Shown here one piece after another: positions 29,451 through 39,585 of a stretch of 64,000 nucleotides of DNA. Origin of the DNA: Pseudomonas sp. P5_109 (GTDB lineage Bacteria; Pseudomonadota; Gammaproteobacteria; Pseudomonadales; Pseudomonadaceae); assembly GCF_034009455.1 (NCBI RefSeq), contig NZ_CP125380.1:785001-849000 (forward strand), in the 5' to 3' direction. The notes under the pieces are model-generated. The model had not been told where the DNA came from. It did no database searches and was given only the letters and a program-made list of their open reading frames with translations. The position numbers and the translations under genes are program-made. The stretch's first letter is position 1. Every line of letters starts with the position of its first letter.

Positions 29451-29659
29451 GATCGTTTCCTTTGATCAAGGCCCGCGTGCGCGGATGAATGCCCTGAAAG
29501 GTAATTTGAAACCACGGCTAAAGTAAATGGCTGACGCTTGCGCGACGTTTGACTCAATTGGCTACTCGAACTGGCCGGATGCGACCGTGACACTTTCGGG
29601 CGGCTGACTAGTATGGGGGCCTGAAATATCACTGATCAGAACCGCAAAAGGACACACGC

Positions 29660-31255
29660 ATGCGACGCTGGAACGGCTGGGGAGATGCAACCACGGTGGT
29701 CGAACTGCCGGCCCAGGGCGCGAGCTTTCTCGCGCAACGAGTGGGTGACGGTCGAGCGCTGCCCGATGCGACGCTTGAGACGGCATTGGCCCGCGTGCCC
29801 GTATCGCGGTTGCAGCAACACCTCTTGTACAGCCTGGATGCCCATGATCGCTTGCTGCATGCCCGAGGGCAGAGCCTGCCGGACTGGCTGGCGTTGCGTG
29901 AAGGCGCGCTGGGTAATTATCCCGATGCCGTGGCCTTTCCCGAGAGCGCTGAACAGATTCGCCAGTTGCTGGCGCTCGCTCATGAGCAGGACCTGTGCCT
30001 GATTCCTTATGGTGGCGGCACCTCGGTGGCCGGCCACATCAACCCGCCGAATTCTGCGCGGCCGGTGGTGACGGTTTCCCTGGCTCGCATGAATCGCCTG
30101 CTGGAGCTCGACGAAGAGAGCCTGCTGGCCACCTTTGGCCCCGGCGCCAGTGGACCGCAGGTGGAAAGTCAGTTGCGCGCCCGTGGGTACACCCTGGGGC
30201 ATTTTCCGCAGTCCTGGGAGCTGTCGACACTGGGTGGTTGGGTCGCCAGTCGTTCCAGTGGCCAGCAGTCGCTGCGCTATGGGCGAATCGAGCAATTGTT
30301 CGCCGGCGGGACACTGGAAACCTTTGCCGGCCCATTGGAAATTCCCACCTTTCCAGCCTCGGCGGCCGGTCCCGATCTGCGCGAAGTGGTGCTGGGCTGT
30401 GAAGGCCGTTTCGGGATCATTTCCGAGGTCAAGGTTAGGGTCAGTGAATTGCCCGCCGATGAACGTTTCTACGGCGTTTTTCTGCCCGATTGGCCGCAGG
30501 CGCTACGCGCCATCCGCCAGTTGACCCAAGCGCGGGTGCCGCTGTCGATGCTGCGCTTGTCCAACGCGGTGGAAACCGAAACCCAACTGGCGTTGGCCGG
30601 TCATCCACAGCAGATCGCCTGGCTGGAAAAGTACCTGGCCCTGCGCGGCGCCGGCGAGGGCAAATGCCTGCTGACGTTCGGCGTGACCGGCAATCGTCGG
30701 CAAAATGCGCTGTCCCTGCGTCAGGCCCGGCAGCACCTGAAGGCGTTCGGCGGGGTGTTTACCGGCACCTTGCTCGGCAAGAAGTGGGCGCAGAACCGTT
30801 TTCGCTTTCCCTACCTGCGCGAAAACCTGTGGAACGCCGGTTACGTGGTCGACACCCTGGAAACGGCCACTGACTGGAGCAACGTCGATAACCTGCTCAC
30901 GCTTGTCGAAAACAGCCTGCGTGACGCCTTGGCTGCCGAAGGCGAGCGCGTGCATGTCTTCACCCACCTGTCCCATGTCTACGGCGAAGGATCGAGCATC
31001 TACACCACCTATGTGTTTCGCCCGGCGGCGGACTACCCCGCCACCCTGGCGCGCTGGCAGGCACTCAAGCAGGCGGCCAGCCAGACCATCGTCGACAACC
31101 ACGGCACCATCAGTCACCAGCATGGCGTGGGCAAGGACCACGCGCCGTATCTGCGACGGGAGAAGGGCGCGCTGGCGATGGACACCCTGCAGGCACTGAG
31201 TCGGCATTTTGATCCGGCCGGGCGCCTGAACCCCGGCACGTTGTTGCAGGAGTGA
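29660..31255 (+). CDS. Alkyldihydroxyacetonephosphate-synthase-like FAD enzyme
   Basis: An FAD-binding protein of 531 aa of the vanillyl-alcohol-oxidase type. PYGGGTSVAGH is the FAD pyrophosphate loop. GGWVASRSSGQQSLRYGRIEQL aligns with the AGPS segment GGWISTRASG...YGNIEDL. HQHGVGKDHAPYLRREKG matches the conserved His loop of AGPS and related D-lactate or glycolate oxidases. AGPS swaps the acyl group of acyl-DHAP for a fatty alcohol, making ether lipid precursors. The ATG at 29660 follows AAAAGGACACACGC. The next gene begins at or six bases after this stop and encodes a GlpD-like enzyme that makes DHAP, which supports a glycerol-phosphate substrate. A D-2-hydroxyacid dehydrogenase role is the main alternative. 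Confidence 0.82.
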   Translation: MRRWNGWGDATTVVELPAQGASFLAQRVGDGRALPDATLETALARVPVSRLQQHLLYSLDAHDRLLHARGQSLPDWLALREGALGNYPDAVAFPESAEQIRQLLALAHEQDLCLIPYGGGTSVAGHINPPNSARPVVTVSLARMNRLLELDEESLLATFGPGASGPQVESQLRARGYTLGHFPQSWELSTLGGWVASRSSGQQSLRYGRIEQLFAGGTLETFAGPLEIPTFPASAAGPDLREVVLGCEGRFGIISEVKVRVSELPADERFYGVFLPDWPQALRAIRQLTQARVPLSMLRLSNAVETETQLALAGHPQQIAWLEKYLALRGAGEGKCLLTFGVTGNRRQNALSLRQARQHLKAFGGVFTGTLLGKKWAQNRFRFPYLRENLWNAGYVVDTLETATDWSNVDNLLTLVENSLRDALAAEGERVHVFTHLSHVYGEGSSIYTTYVFRPAADYPATLARWQALKQAASQTIVDNHGTISHQHGVGKDHAPYLRREKGALAMDTLQALSRHFDPAGRLNPGTLLQE

Positions 31256-31260
31256 CGGCC

Positions 31261-32850
31261 ATGAGCCTGGACTGGAACGCGGCGTGGCGACAGCAGGTGC
31301 TGCCGACGCTGGCGGAGGAAACCTGGGACCTGATCGTCATCGGCGGCGGCATCAGCGGCGCCGGTATCCTGCGCGAAGCAGCGCGCCGTGGTTGGCGTTG
31401 CCTGCTGCTGGAGCAGCGCGATTTCGCCTGGGGCACCTCCAGCCGCTCCTCGAAAATGGTCCATGGCGGCTTGCGTTACATCGCCAAGGGCCAGTGGCGC
31501 CTGACCCGCGATTCGGTCCGCGAACGCCAGCGCCTGCTCGACGAAGCGCCGGGGCTGGTGGAGCCAATGAGCTTCATGATGCCGCATTACCGTGGCGGCT
31601 TTCCCGGACCGCGGGTGCTAGGTGGTTTGCTGTCCGTCTATGACGCCTTGGCCGGGCGGCGCAGCCATCACTTCCATGACGCGCAACAACTGCGTTATCT
31701 GGCGCCCGGGGTGAAGGAAGATGACCTGCTGGGCGGCACCTGTTTTGTCGATGCGCTGACCGATGATGCGCGCCTGGTGATGCGCGTATTGGGCGAGGCC
31801 CGGGCCGACGGCGCCGTGGTGCTCAACGGAGTGCGTGTGCAGCAATTGCTGCGAGAAGAGGGCCGCGTTTGCGCGGTTCAGGTCGAAGACGGCGAGGGCG
31901 GTGGATCACTGACAGTGCGTTGCGGTGTGTTGGCCATCGCCACCGGTGCGTGGGCCGAGCGCCTGCGCCTGCCCGATGCCCCGCGCCAGTTGCGCCCGTT
32001 GCGTGGCAGTCATTTGTTGTTGCCGGGCTGGCGCCTGCCCGTGGCGCAAGCCTTCACCTTCCTGCACGAGCGTGACCGTCGACCGGTGTTCGTGTTCCCT
32101 TGGGAAGGCGCCACGGTGGTCGGCACCACGGACCTCGATCATCACGGCGATCTGGACCAGAGCGCGAGCATCAGCCCTGAGGAACTCGACTATCTGCTGG
32201 CGGCCTGCAGCCAACAGTTTCCCGGCGCTGAAGTGGTCGCCGCCGATGTGCTGTCGACCTGGTCGGGCGTGCGTCCGGTGGTGGGCAGCGCTGCGGGTGA
32301 ACTCAAGCCGTCGAATGAAACCCGTGAGCACGTGCTGTGGCAGGAGCCTGGTTGCGTGACCCTGGCTGGCGGCAAGCTGACCACCTTTCGCCCGCAGGCG
32401 ATCGAAGTGCTCAAGGCCTGCGCGAGCATGCTCGAGCGGCCCTTCGATGATGACGCCGCGCCGGTGTTCGCCGTCGTGCCGCCGCTGGCGATACCGGGAC
32501 TCAGCGCCAACCGCTGGCGGCGCCTGGCCGGGCGGCATGGCCGTGACCTGCCGAGGCTGGCGCAACTGATCGCCGAGCTGGGCCACGACACTGTCGGCGG
32601 CACTGACACCTTGTGGGCGGAACTGGCCGTTGCCTGCGATACGGAAATGGTCCTGCAACTGGATGACCTGCTGCTGCGCCGAACCCGCCTGGGCTTGTTG
32701 CTGCCGCGCGGTGGCGAGGATTATTTCGCTGCCATTCGCCGACTCTGCCAGCCACGGCTGGGCTGGGACGATGAGCGCTGGCAGCACGAGCAGCAGTGCT
32801 ACCTGGAGTTGTGGCAACGCCATCATGGTTTGCCGGATGCCGCGCATTGA
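31261..32850 (+). CDS. GlpD-like glycerol-3-phosphate dehydrogenase
   Basis: A FAD-dependent DAO-family enzyme of 529 aa, similar to aerobic glycerol-3-phosphate dehydrogenase, which oxidises G3P to DHAP and passes electrons to quinone. [22 protein letters not shown] is the Rossmann loop, [17 protein letters not shown] is the GlpD signature, and [16 protein letters not shown] is a conserved C-terminal segment. The ATG at 31261 has AGGAG eight bases upstream; a GTG at 31252 overlapping the previous stop is possible. It sits in a tight operon between the AGPS-like and FGGY kinase genes. It is probably a paralogue of the housekeeping glpD, which is usually next to glpFK. Confidence 0.88.
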   Translation: MSLDWNAAWRQQVLPTLAEETWDLIVIGGGISGAGILREAARRGWRCLLLEQRDFAWGTSSRSSKMVHGGLRYIAKGQWRLTRDSVRERQRLLDEAPGLVEPMSFMMPHYRGGFPGPRVLGGLLSVYDALAGRRSHHFHDAQQLRYLAPGVKEDDLLGGTCFVDALTDDARLVMRVLGEARADGAVVLNGVRVQQLLREEGRVCAVQVEDGEGGGSLTVRCGVLAIATGAWAERLRLPDAPRQLRPLRGSHLLLPGWRLPVAQAFTFLHERDRRPVFVFPWEGATVVGTTDLDHHGDLDQSASISPEELDYLLAACSQQFPGAEVVAADVLSTWSGVRPVVGSAAGELKPSNETREHVLWQEPGCVTLAGGKLTTFRPQAIEVLKACASMLERPFDDDAAPVFAVVPPLAIPGLSANRWRRLAGRHGRDLPRLAQLIAELGHDTVGGTDTLWAELAVACDTEMVLQLDDLLLRRTRLGLLLPRGGEDYFAAIRRLCQPRLGWDDERWQHEQQCYLELWQRHHGLPDAAH

Positions 32851-32870
32851 TGCCCATTGAAGAGAGCTCC

Positions 32871-34439
32871 ATGGATAACCACCCGAACAAGCGTTACCTG
32901 TTGGCCATCGACAATGGCACCCAGAGCGTGCGCGCGCTGCTCTTCGACCTGCAGGGCAATCTGCTGGGCAAAGGCAAGGTCGAATTGCAGGCCTATTACT
33001 CGACTCAACCCGGCTGGGCCGAGCAGGACCCGGAATATTACTGGGCAAAGCTGGGTGAGGCGTGCCAGCAGTTGTGGCAGCAGACCGGCATCGATCGCTC
33101 GCAGATTGCCGGCGTATCCCTGACCACCCAGCGCGGCACCGTGATCAACGTCGATGCCCAGGGCAAGCCGCTGCGCCCGGCGATCCTGTGGCTCGATCAA
33201 CGCCAGGCCGAAGTCGAAGGCGGTATCAAGGGGCCGTGGGGCTGGTTGTTCAAACTGGTCGGCGCGAAAGCCACGGTGGACTATTTTCGCGCCCAGGCCG
33301 AGGCCAACTGGATTGCCCGCCATCAGCCTGAAGTGTGGGCGGCGACCGACAAGTTTCTGCTGCTCTCGGGGTTTCTCACCCATCGCCTGTGCGGGCGCTT
33401 TGTTGATTCCGTGGGCTGTTGCGTCGGTTACCTGCCGTTCGACTTCAAACGCCTGAAATGGGCCGCGCCGGCCGACTGGAAATGGCAAGCGCTGGCGGTG
33501 CGTCCCGAGCAACTGCCGAGCCTGCACAAGCCCGGCGAAACCCTCGGCCACATCAGCGCCGAGGCCAGCCGCCACACCGGTATTCCCGAGGGGTTGCCGC
33601 TGATCGCCGCGGGTGCCGACAAGGCCTGCGAGGTCGTGGGTTCCGGCGTGGTCGACGCAGGCACCGTGTGCCTTTCCTACGGCACCACGGCGACGATCAC
33701 CAGCACCCGCTCGCGCTACCTGGAAATCGTCCCGTTGATTCCGCCTTACCCGTCCGCGGTGCCGGATCAATTCAACTGCGAGGTGATGATTTATCGCGGC
33801 TACTGGATGGTCAGCTGGTTCAAGAACGAGTTCGGCCTGCGGGAAATGCAGCAGGCCAAAGCCCAGGGCGTGGAGCCCGAGCAGCTCTTCGATGCGCTGG
33901 TCGATGCCGTGCCGCCGGGCTCGATGGGGTTGATGCTGCAACCCTATTGGTCGCCCGGCATTCGCGAGCCGGGTGTGGAAGCCAAGGGCGCGATGATCGG
34001 CTTCGGCGACGTGCATACCCGCGCGCACATCTACCGGGCGATCCTCGAGGGGCTGGCGTATGCATTGCGCCAGGGCATGGAGAAGATCGAGAAACGTTCG
34101 AAGGTCTCCATCACGCGCTTGCGCGTCGCCGGCGGAGGTTCGCAGAGTGATGCCGCGATGCAACTCACGGCGAACATTTTCGGCCTGCCGGCCGAGCGAC
34201 CGCATGTCTACGAAGCGTCCGGCCTGGGCGCGGCCATTTGCTGCGCGGTGGGGCTGGGGCTGCACGCGGATTTCCCCACGGCGATGGCCGCCATGACGCG
34301 GGTTGGTGCGGTATTCATGCCGCAACCCGAGGCGCAGCAGATCTATGAGCGACTGTACAAAGAGGTCTACCTGCGCATGTATCGACAGCTCAAGCCGCTG
34401 TACCAGAGCATCCGCAAAATTACCGGTTACCCCGCCTGA
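32871..34439 (+). CDS. FGGY-family carbohydrate/glycerol kinase
   Basis: A sugar or polyol kinase of 522 aa. The N-terminal ATPase motif is [17 protein letters not shown], a second block reads [15 protein letters not shown], and the C-terminal FGGY motif region includes [15 protein letters not shown] and VAGGGSQSD. It is not the standard GlpK (no DQGTTSS), so the substrate could be glycerol, a modified glycerol or a sugar alcohol. The ATG at 32871 follows GAAGAGAGCTCC and lies 20 bases after the GlpD-like gene. In context it would supply the 3-phosphate that GlpD oxidises. Confidence 0.86.
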   Translation: MDNHPNKRYLLAIDNGTQSVRALLFDLQGNLLGKGKVELQAYYSTQPGWAEQDPEYYWAKLGEACQQLWQQTGIDRSQIAGVSLTTQRGTVINVDAQGKPLRPAILWLDQRQAEVEGGIKGPWGWLFKLVGAKATVDYFRAQAEANWIARHQPEVWAATDKFLLLSGFLTHRLCGRFVDSVGCCVGYLPFDFKRLKWAAPADWKWQALAVRPEQLPSLHKPGETLGHISAEASRHTGIPEGLPLIAAGADKACEVVGSGVVDAGTVCLSYGTTATITSTRSRYLEIVPLIPPYPSAVPDQFNCEVMIYRGYWMVSWFKNEFGLREMQQAKAQGVEPEQLFDALVDAVPPGSMGLMLQPYWSPGIREPGVEAKGAMIGFGDVHTRAHIYRAILEGLAYALRQGMEKIEKRSKVSITRLRVAGGGSQSDAAMQLTANIFGLPAERPHVYEASGLGAAICCAVGLGLHADFPTAMAAMTRVGAVFMPQPEAQQIYERLYKEVYLRMYRQLKPLYQSIRKITGYPA

Positions 34440-34455
34440 AAGAACACAGCAGATC

Positions 34456-34546
34456 CCCTGTGGGAGCGGGCTTGCTCGCGAAGGCGGCGTGTCAGTTAAA
34501 TCAATGGCGACTGACACTCCGCCTTCGCGAGCAAGCCCGCTCCCAC
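34456..34546. repeat. REP pair after the FGGY kinase gene
   Basis: CTGTGGGAGCGGGCTTGCTCGCGAAGGCGG and CCGCCTTCGCGAGCAAGCCCGCTCCCACA are inverted copies about 34 bp apart. The pair separates the kinase gene from the phospholipase-like gene and may act as a transcript-stabilising or attenuating element. Confidence 0.9.
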
Positions 34547-34677
34547 ATTGGTCCTTGGTGTTTTTTGCGCCGAGGCGTGGCGCTATCGGAGAACTTTTCT
34601 GGTGAGATCGGACAGTGTCAGGCCCCGGGTCGGTTGTTAGGCTCAACCCCCACGGCACATCCAATAAGAACCAGGCA

Positions 34678-35967
34678 ATGAAGCTGAAATTCCTCCTGTT
34701 GCTGTTTTGTGCAACGGCCCCGACGGCCTGGGGCTGGTCCAACCATACGGTGGGCAGCTACCTGGCGTTGCAGGATTTGTCGGCCTTGCGCGACGCACCG
34801 CAGGTCAAGGTCGAACCGCTGGAACAGTTTCTTTCACAGCAATACGAGGCCGTGAGCGCGTTGCTCGACGAGCAGGAGCGCTTCGCCCGCGAACACTTCG
34901 CCCAATACCCGCCGCGCCCCGACAACCTGCGATTGCCAGCAGTACCCGGGGATAAATTGCGCCACGATTTCCTCACCGCGCTGCGGATCAATCCACAGAT
35001 TCATCTGGCGATGGTCATCCAGCCGTTGCCCGGCAAGGATCTGCCCGAGCGTGAACACCTGAGCGCCGAGCAGGTCATGGTCGAGCAAACCCTCTCGCCG
35101 TGGAATCGCCAGCGCTTCATCCGCGTGACCGACAACGAACAAGTCACGCCTCTGGCCGTGTTGGCCAGCGCTGCCGATGAGCCGGATTACGGCCACGACA
35201 TCAACCTGTTCAGCGACAACCCAGGCGAGGTGGGCGTGCTGTACGGCTTCGGCCCGCAGCCCTTCGGTGACGCGCGGTTTCAGTACAGCTCCCAGGCACC
35301 GTTCCATATGGGCTTCTTCCATGAGAGCGCGGTGGTGTACGCCGCTGCCGGATTCCTCCAACGCAGTTGGCCCGACTGGCGCGCCTACCAGTACATGGGG
35401 TTGGCGCGACTGGCCTTTGCCACCGGCCATTCCTACTGGGGCTATCGCTTTCTCGGCTGGGGCCTGCACCACATTCAGGACCTGACCCAGCCTTATCACG
35501 CCAAGCCATTGCCTGGTGTCGACCTCGCCAATCTTCTTCTGCTGGAGGGCAAGGCACTGGCCGGTTTCGCTGCCGACAAGCAGGCGGCCATCGAACGGGT
35601 GGCCACCCGGCACATGGAAGTGGAGAAGTATCAGTCGACCTGGCTGCGTCGTTTGCTGCGCGCCCGTCAGCCCCATCCAATGCTCGACGCTTATGCCGAT
35701 TCTGCCCAGGACGCCCATTACCCGCCGTACTCGGTGGACTACCTGCGCGACGTGGTGAGCGCCGAGTCTGTTGACGACAGCGCAGTGTTTGACAAAGCCA
35801 TCGGGCAGTGGCTCGAGACGGCGCCGATCACCAGCGATTTCAGCAGCGGTAACCAGCTGCAGCGCGAAGACTTCGACCACCCGGCACTTAACCAGCAACT
35901 GTTCAAGCTGCTGGGGCATTTCGGCGCCCACAGCCGGATTTATGCCCGTGCGGGATTGGCGCCATAG
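34678..35967 (+). CDS. Exported zinc phospholipase C / S1-P1 nuclease-like protein
   Basis: A predicted periplasmic hydrolase of 429 aa. A signal peptide (MKLKFLLLLFCATAPTAWG) would leave Trp20 at the mature N-terminus, where zinc phospholipase C and P1 nuclease use the N-terminal Trp as a metal ligand. Further ligand-like residues fit the family spacing: His264-x3-Asp268-x5-His274 (HHIQDLTQPYHA) and His312-x3-Glu316 (HMEVE). It is longer than the classical enzymes, with a Gln/Glu-rich insert after residue 40. The start is the ATG at 34678. It stands between kinase and DUF1302 genes, so release of phosphorylated head groups or glycerol from lipids is a reasonable inference. The family name and substrate are uncertain. 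Confidence 0.7.
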   Translation: MKLKFLLLLFCATAPTAWGWSNHTVGSYLALQDLSALRDAPQVKVEPLEQFLSQQYEAVSALLDEQERFAREHFAQYPPRPDNLRLPAVPGDKLRHDFLTALRINPQIHLAMVIQPLPGKDLPEREHLSAEQVMVEQTLSPWNRQRFIRVTDNEQVTPLAVLASAADEPDYGHDINLFSDNPGEVGVLYGFGPQPFGDARFQYSSQAPFHMGFFHESAVVYAAAGFLQRSWPDWRAYQYMGLARLAFATGHSYWGYRFLGWGLHHIQDLTQPYHAKPLPGVDLANLLLLEGKALAGFAADKQAAIERVATRHMEVEKYQSTWLRRLLRARQPHPMLDAYADSAQDAHYPPYSVDYLRDVVSAESVDDSAVFDKAIGQWLETAPITSDFSSGNQLQREDFDHPALNQQLFKLLGHFGAHSRIYARAGLAP

Positions 35968-36012
35968 CTTTCGCTCATGACCAAAAAAATAAAAACAGGG
36001 AAGGAGGAACAC

Positions 36013-37971
36013 ATGATCAACACTCGATTGCGCCTGTCTGGCATGGCGCTCCCCGGTGTCGGCCTGGCCGGGCTGCTGCAACTGTGCGCAGTCGATAGCG
36101 CGCACGCTGTGGAATTCAGTGTGCTGGACCAACAAGTCACGGGTTCGTTCGACAGTACCTTGTCTTATGGCCGCTTGTGGCGGGTCCAGGGTCGGGACAA
36201 AAACAACGACGACATCAACACCAACGACGGTGATCGCAACTTTGATACCGGGCTGGTTTCCGAGGTGTACAAGATCACTTCGGAACTTGAGGCCAACTAT
36301 CAGAACTACGGATTGTTCGTGCGTGGCACCGCGTTCTATGACACGCAACTGATGGACAAGCGCAACGACTACTACGACAACAACAACCCGTCGCAACCGA
36401 GCCAGAGCTACCCGCAGGACGATCACTTCACCAGCCAGACCCGCGACATCGCCGGCAGCCGGATCGAAATGCTCGACGCCTACGTGCATGGCAGTTGGGA
36501 CGTCGCACAGATGCCGGTCACCGCGCGTGTCGGGCGCCAGGTGTTCAACTGGGGTGAGGGGATTTTCTATCGCGGTGGGGTCAATACCACCAACCCGGTG
36601 GACGCGGCCAAATACCGTTTGCCGGGTTCCGAGGTCAAGGAAGTGCTGATTCCGGTGGAGGCAATCAGCTTCAACGTCGGCTTGACCGACAGCCTGACCA
36701 TGGAAAGCTTTTACCAGACCAACTGGAAGGAAACCCGCATCGACCCGGTCGGTACGTTCTATTCACAAACCGATTTGTTCGCCGACGGTGGCAACACCGC
36801 TTACAACAACTTCAGTGGTACGGCCCTCGACACGCCGGTGCCGGGGTTTGGCAACGTCATTGGCCTGTACAGCGCACTGGGCAACAACCCTTTGCTGGCG
36901 CCGGCCCTGAAAAGCACCGGCCTGTACGCCAATGGTGTGACCCCGGCCTTCGGCAACACCCTCAAGGTGGCGACCATCGGCAAGGATGACAACGCACGCA
37001 ACGATGGCCAGTTCGGTTTCGCCTTTCGCTACATCGCTGAAGAACTCAACAGCACCGAGTTCGGCTTGTATATGGTCAATTACCACGCCAAGGAGCCGAC
37101 CGTTGCTGCTGACCTGGGCGGTTACAAGGGCATCGACATGAACGCCTTGACCAACATGCTGGCCAGCGTTGCCGGCAGTCAGGCAGGGGCACTCGCCAAC
37201 GGTCTGGCCACTGCCGATGTCATGGGCAACATTCAGGCGCATCGACGCTATGCCGAAGACATCCGCATGTACGGCTTCAGCTTCAACACCACGCTGGGTG
37301 ATGCATCGGTGTTCGGCGAAGTGGCCTATCGGCCTAACCTGCCCATCGGCATTGCGGCCACCAACGACTTGATTGGCGACTTGGCCAACGGTGCCGCCAC
37401 GGCGGTGACCGGCAAGGCCATCAACGTCGGGGGGCAGATGGTCACCCTCGACAGCCAGATCAACAACGCCGAGCGCGTCGAAGCGTTCAACACCTCATTG
37501 GGCAGCATCTACAACTTCGGTCCGACGATGTCGTTCGATTCGATGTTTGGCGTCTTCGAACTGGCCTCCGAGCACCTGCGCGGCAGCAGCCTGCAATACA
37601 CCGCCTACGACGGCAGCACCCGTTATTACGCGGGTACCGGCAACACGTCGTATGTGTCTGGCGGTGACCGCGACGACCAGGTCAATCGCGACTCCTACAG
37701 CTACACGGTGATGTTCAACGGTACCTGGAACGACGTGTATGCCGGGGTCAACGTTTCACCCTACGTGGTCTACAAGGACGACTTCCAGGGCAACAGCTAT
37801 CAGGCGGGCAACACCATCGAAGGCCGCAAGGCCTACACATTGGGGATCAAGGCCAACTACCAGAACAAGCTGGAGGCCGAGCTGCAATACACCGAGTTCT
37901 ACGGCGGCGGACAGAACAACGGTCTGCGTGACCGCGACAACGTCGGCTTCAACCTCAAGTACTTCCTTTGA
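36013..37971 (+). CDS. DUF1302 outer-membrane protein
   Basis: A protein of 652 aa with a signal peptide ending near AVDSAHA (about residue 32). The mature part is rich in alternating aromatic strands such as GSFDSTLSYGRLWRV, RVGRQVFNWGEGIFYRGGVN and KLEAELQYTEFYGGG, ending in a terminal Phe-Leu, as in beta-barrel outer-membrane proteins. The family is DUF1302. Members lie beside DUF1329 genes in clusters for hydrophobic substrates such as sterols, terpenes and phthalates, and are thought to help uptake or transport. AAGGAGG at 36001-36007 is an unusually strong ribosome-binding site. It precedes the DUF1329 gene by 160 bp holding a REP pair. Confidence 0.88.
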   Translation: MINTRLRLSGMALPGVGLAGLLQLCAVDSAHAVEFSVLDQQVTGSFDSTLSYGRLWRVQGRDKNNDDINTNDGDRNFDTGLVSEVYKITSELEANYQNYGLFVRGTAFYDTQLMDKRNDYYDNNNPSQPSQSYPQDDHFTSQTRDIAGSRIEMLDAYVHGSWDVAQMPVTARVGRQVFNWGEGIFYRGGVNTTNPVDAAKYRLPGSEVKEVLIPVEAISFNVGLTDSLTMESFYQTNWKETRIDPVGTFYSQTDLFADGGNTAYNNFSGTALDTPVPGFGNVIGLYSALGNNPLLAPALKSTGLYANGVTPAFGNTLKVATIGKDDNARNDGQFGFAFRYIAEELNSTEFGLYMVNYHAKEPTVAADLGGYKGIDMNALTNMLASVAGSQAGALANGLATADVMGNIQAHRRYAEDIRMYGFSFNTTLGDASVFGEVAYRPNLPIGIAATNDLIGDLANGAATAVTGKAINVGGQMVTLDSQINNAERVEAFNTSLGSIYNFGPTMSFDSMFGVFELASEHLRGSSLQYTAYDGSTRYYAGTGNTSYVSGGDRDDQVNRDSYSYTVMFNGTWNDVYAGVNVSPYVVYKDDFQGNSYQAGNTIEGRKAYTLGIKANYQNKLEAELQYTEFYGGGQNNGLRDRDNVGFNLKYFL

Positions 37972-37990
37972 TTGCTGCACGCAAACCCAT

Positions 37991-38080
37991 TGTGGGAGCG
38001 GGCTTGCTCGCGAAAGCGGTGTATCAGGCGACATCTGTGCTGGATGAGCCGCCCTCTTCGCGAGCAAGCCCGCTCCCACA
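37991..38080. repeat. REP pair between DUF1302 and DUF1329 genes
   Basis: TGTGGGAGCGGGCTTGCTCGCGAA and TTCGCGAGCAAGCCCGCTCCCACA are inverted copies about 40 bp apart. Confidence 0.9.
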
Positions 38081-38131
38081 GGGGATCTGCTGTGTGTTGC
38101 AGACCTGCGGCTTTTATTTCGGAGAACGATC

Positions 38132-39505
38132 ATGTTTCACACTTCACGATTGACCAAGACCACGCTGGCGCTGTTCCTGAGCCTGACCGCCGGCAGCGCA
38201 CTCGCCGCGATCACGCCCCAGCTGGCCGAACAATTGAAAACCACGCTGACGCCGCTGGGCGCCGAACGTGCCGGCAATGCGGCCGGGACCATTCCTGCAT
38301 GGACCGGCGGCATCACCCAGGCGCCGGCGGGCTACAAGCCTGGCCAGCATCACCTGGACCCCTATGCGGCGGACAAGCCGCTGTTCACCATCACCAAGGC
38401 CAACCTCGATCAGTACAAGGCCCACCTCAGCCCGGGTCAGATCGCCCTGTTCAACAGCTACCCCGACACCTTCCAGATGCCGGTCTATCCCTCTCGCCGC
38501 TCGGGCTCGGCGCCGCAGTGGCTGTATGACAACACCTTGAAAAACGCGACCTCGGCCAAGCTGCTCGATGGCGGCACCGGATTTGCCGATGCCTATGGCG
38601 GTGTGCCGTTCCCGGTGCCCAAGGACGGGGTCGAGGTGCTGTGGAACCACATCACCCGTTATCGCGGCATCTATGTGGTCCGTCGTGCTTCCGAAGCACC
38701 GGTGCAACGCAACGGCAGCTTCGCGCTGGTGACCTCGCAACAGGAAGGGCTCTTCAATTATTACCGCCCGGGCGGGCAGTTTGCCGACCTGAAAAACATC
38801 CTGTTCTACTACCTGGCGTTCGTTAAGAGCCCGGCCCGGCTGGCGGGCGGTGCGGCACTGATTCACGAGACCCTGGACCAACTCAAGGACCCGCGTCAGG
38901 CCTGGGTCTACGACGCCGGTCAGCGCCGTGTGCGGCGGGCGCCGAACCTTGCGTATGACACCCCGATCGCCTCATCCGACGGCCTGCGCACGGCGGACGA
39001 TACCGACCTGTTCAACGGCTCGCCGGACCGCTACGACTGGAAGCTCAAGGGTAAGCAAGAGGTCTACATTCCCTATAACAATTACAAAGTCGGTAGCCCC
39101 GAGGTGAAGTACGAGCAGTTGCTCACACCGGGCCACCTCAACCCGCAATTCACCCGTTATGAGCTGCACCGGGTCTGGGTGGTCGAAGGCACGCTCAAGC
39201 CGGGCGCGCGGCATATCTATTCCAAGCGCGTGCTGTTTCTCGACGAGGACAGTTGGGGCGCTGCATTGGTGGATCAATACGACGGACGAGGGGAGTTGTG
39301 GCGGGTGTCGATGGCCTACCTGAAAAACTTCTACGACCTGCCCACCACCTGGAGCGCGCTGGACGTCTTCCATGACTTGCAGGCGCGTCGTTACTACGTG
39401 CAGAACCTGGATAACGAAGAGCAGGGCACAGTCGACTTCGCCCAACCGGTGCCGGAAGACGCGTACTTCATGCCGTCGGCATTGCGTCAGCGCGGTACGC
39501 GGTGA
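38132..39505 (+). CDS. DUF1329 periplasmic or lipid-binding protein
   Basis: A protein of 457 aa with a signal peptide (LALFLSLTAGSALA, cleavage near residue 25). The mature start AAITPQLAEQLKTTLTPLGAERAGNAAGTIPAWTGGI is the DUF1329 hallmark. The rest contains NRYVYDxxQRRVRRAP-like and RYELHRVWVVEGTLKPG elements. DUF1329 proteins have a LolA-like beta fold, are found in the periplasm or outer membrane, and pair with DUF1302. The ATG at 38132 follows TTCGGAGAACGATC. As the last gene of the cluster it probably works with the DUF1302 barrel to move a lipid-like substrate across the envelope; this is an inference. Confidence 0.89.
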   Translation: MFHTSRLTKTTLALFLSLTAGSALAAITPQLAEQLKTTLTPLGAERAGNAAGTIPAWTGGITQAPAGYKPGQHHLDPYAADKPLFTITKANLDQYKAHLSPGQIALFNSYPDTFQMPVYPSRRSGSAPQWLYDNTLKNATSAKLLDGGTGFADAYGGVPFPVPKDGVEVLWNHITRYRGIYVVRRASEAPVQRNGSFALVTSQQEGLFNYYRPGGQFADLKNILFYYLAFVKSPARLAGGAALIHETLDQLKDPRQAWVYDAGQRRVRRAPNLAYDTPIASSDGLRTADDTDLFNGSPDRYDWKLKGKQEVYIPYNNYKVGSPEVKYEQLLTPGHLNPQFTRYELHRVWVVEGTLKPGARHIYSKRVLFLDEDSWGAALVDQYDGRGELWRVSMAYLKNFYDLPTTWSALDVFHDLQARRYYVQNLDNEEQGTVDFAQPVPEDAYFMPSALRQRGTR

Positions 39506-39555
39506 TATTGGCCATTGGGAAGATTGCCGGGGTTTGGTTTACCAGGATGTGCTAG

Positions 39556-39585
39556 CCTGCAATCAATGATTTCATTGATTGCAGG
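39556..39585. promoter_or_regulatory. Perfect palindromic operator of the FitAB locus
   Basis: CCTGCAATCAATGA, TT and TCATTGATTGCAGG form a perfect inverted repeat with 14-bp arms. The right arm overlaps the fitA ribosome-binding site (AGGAGG at 39583-39588). FitA-type ribbon-helix-helix proteins bind such inverted repeats to repress their own operon, so this is the expected autoregulatory site. The RNA could also form a hairpin hiding the ribosome-binding site. Confidence 0.75.
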
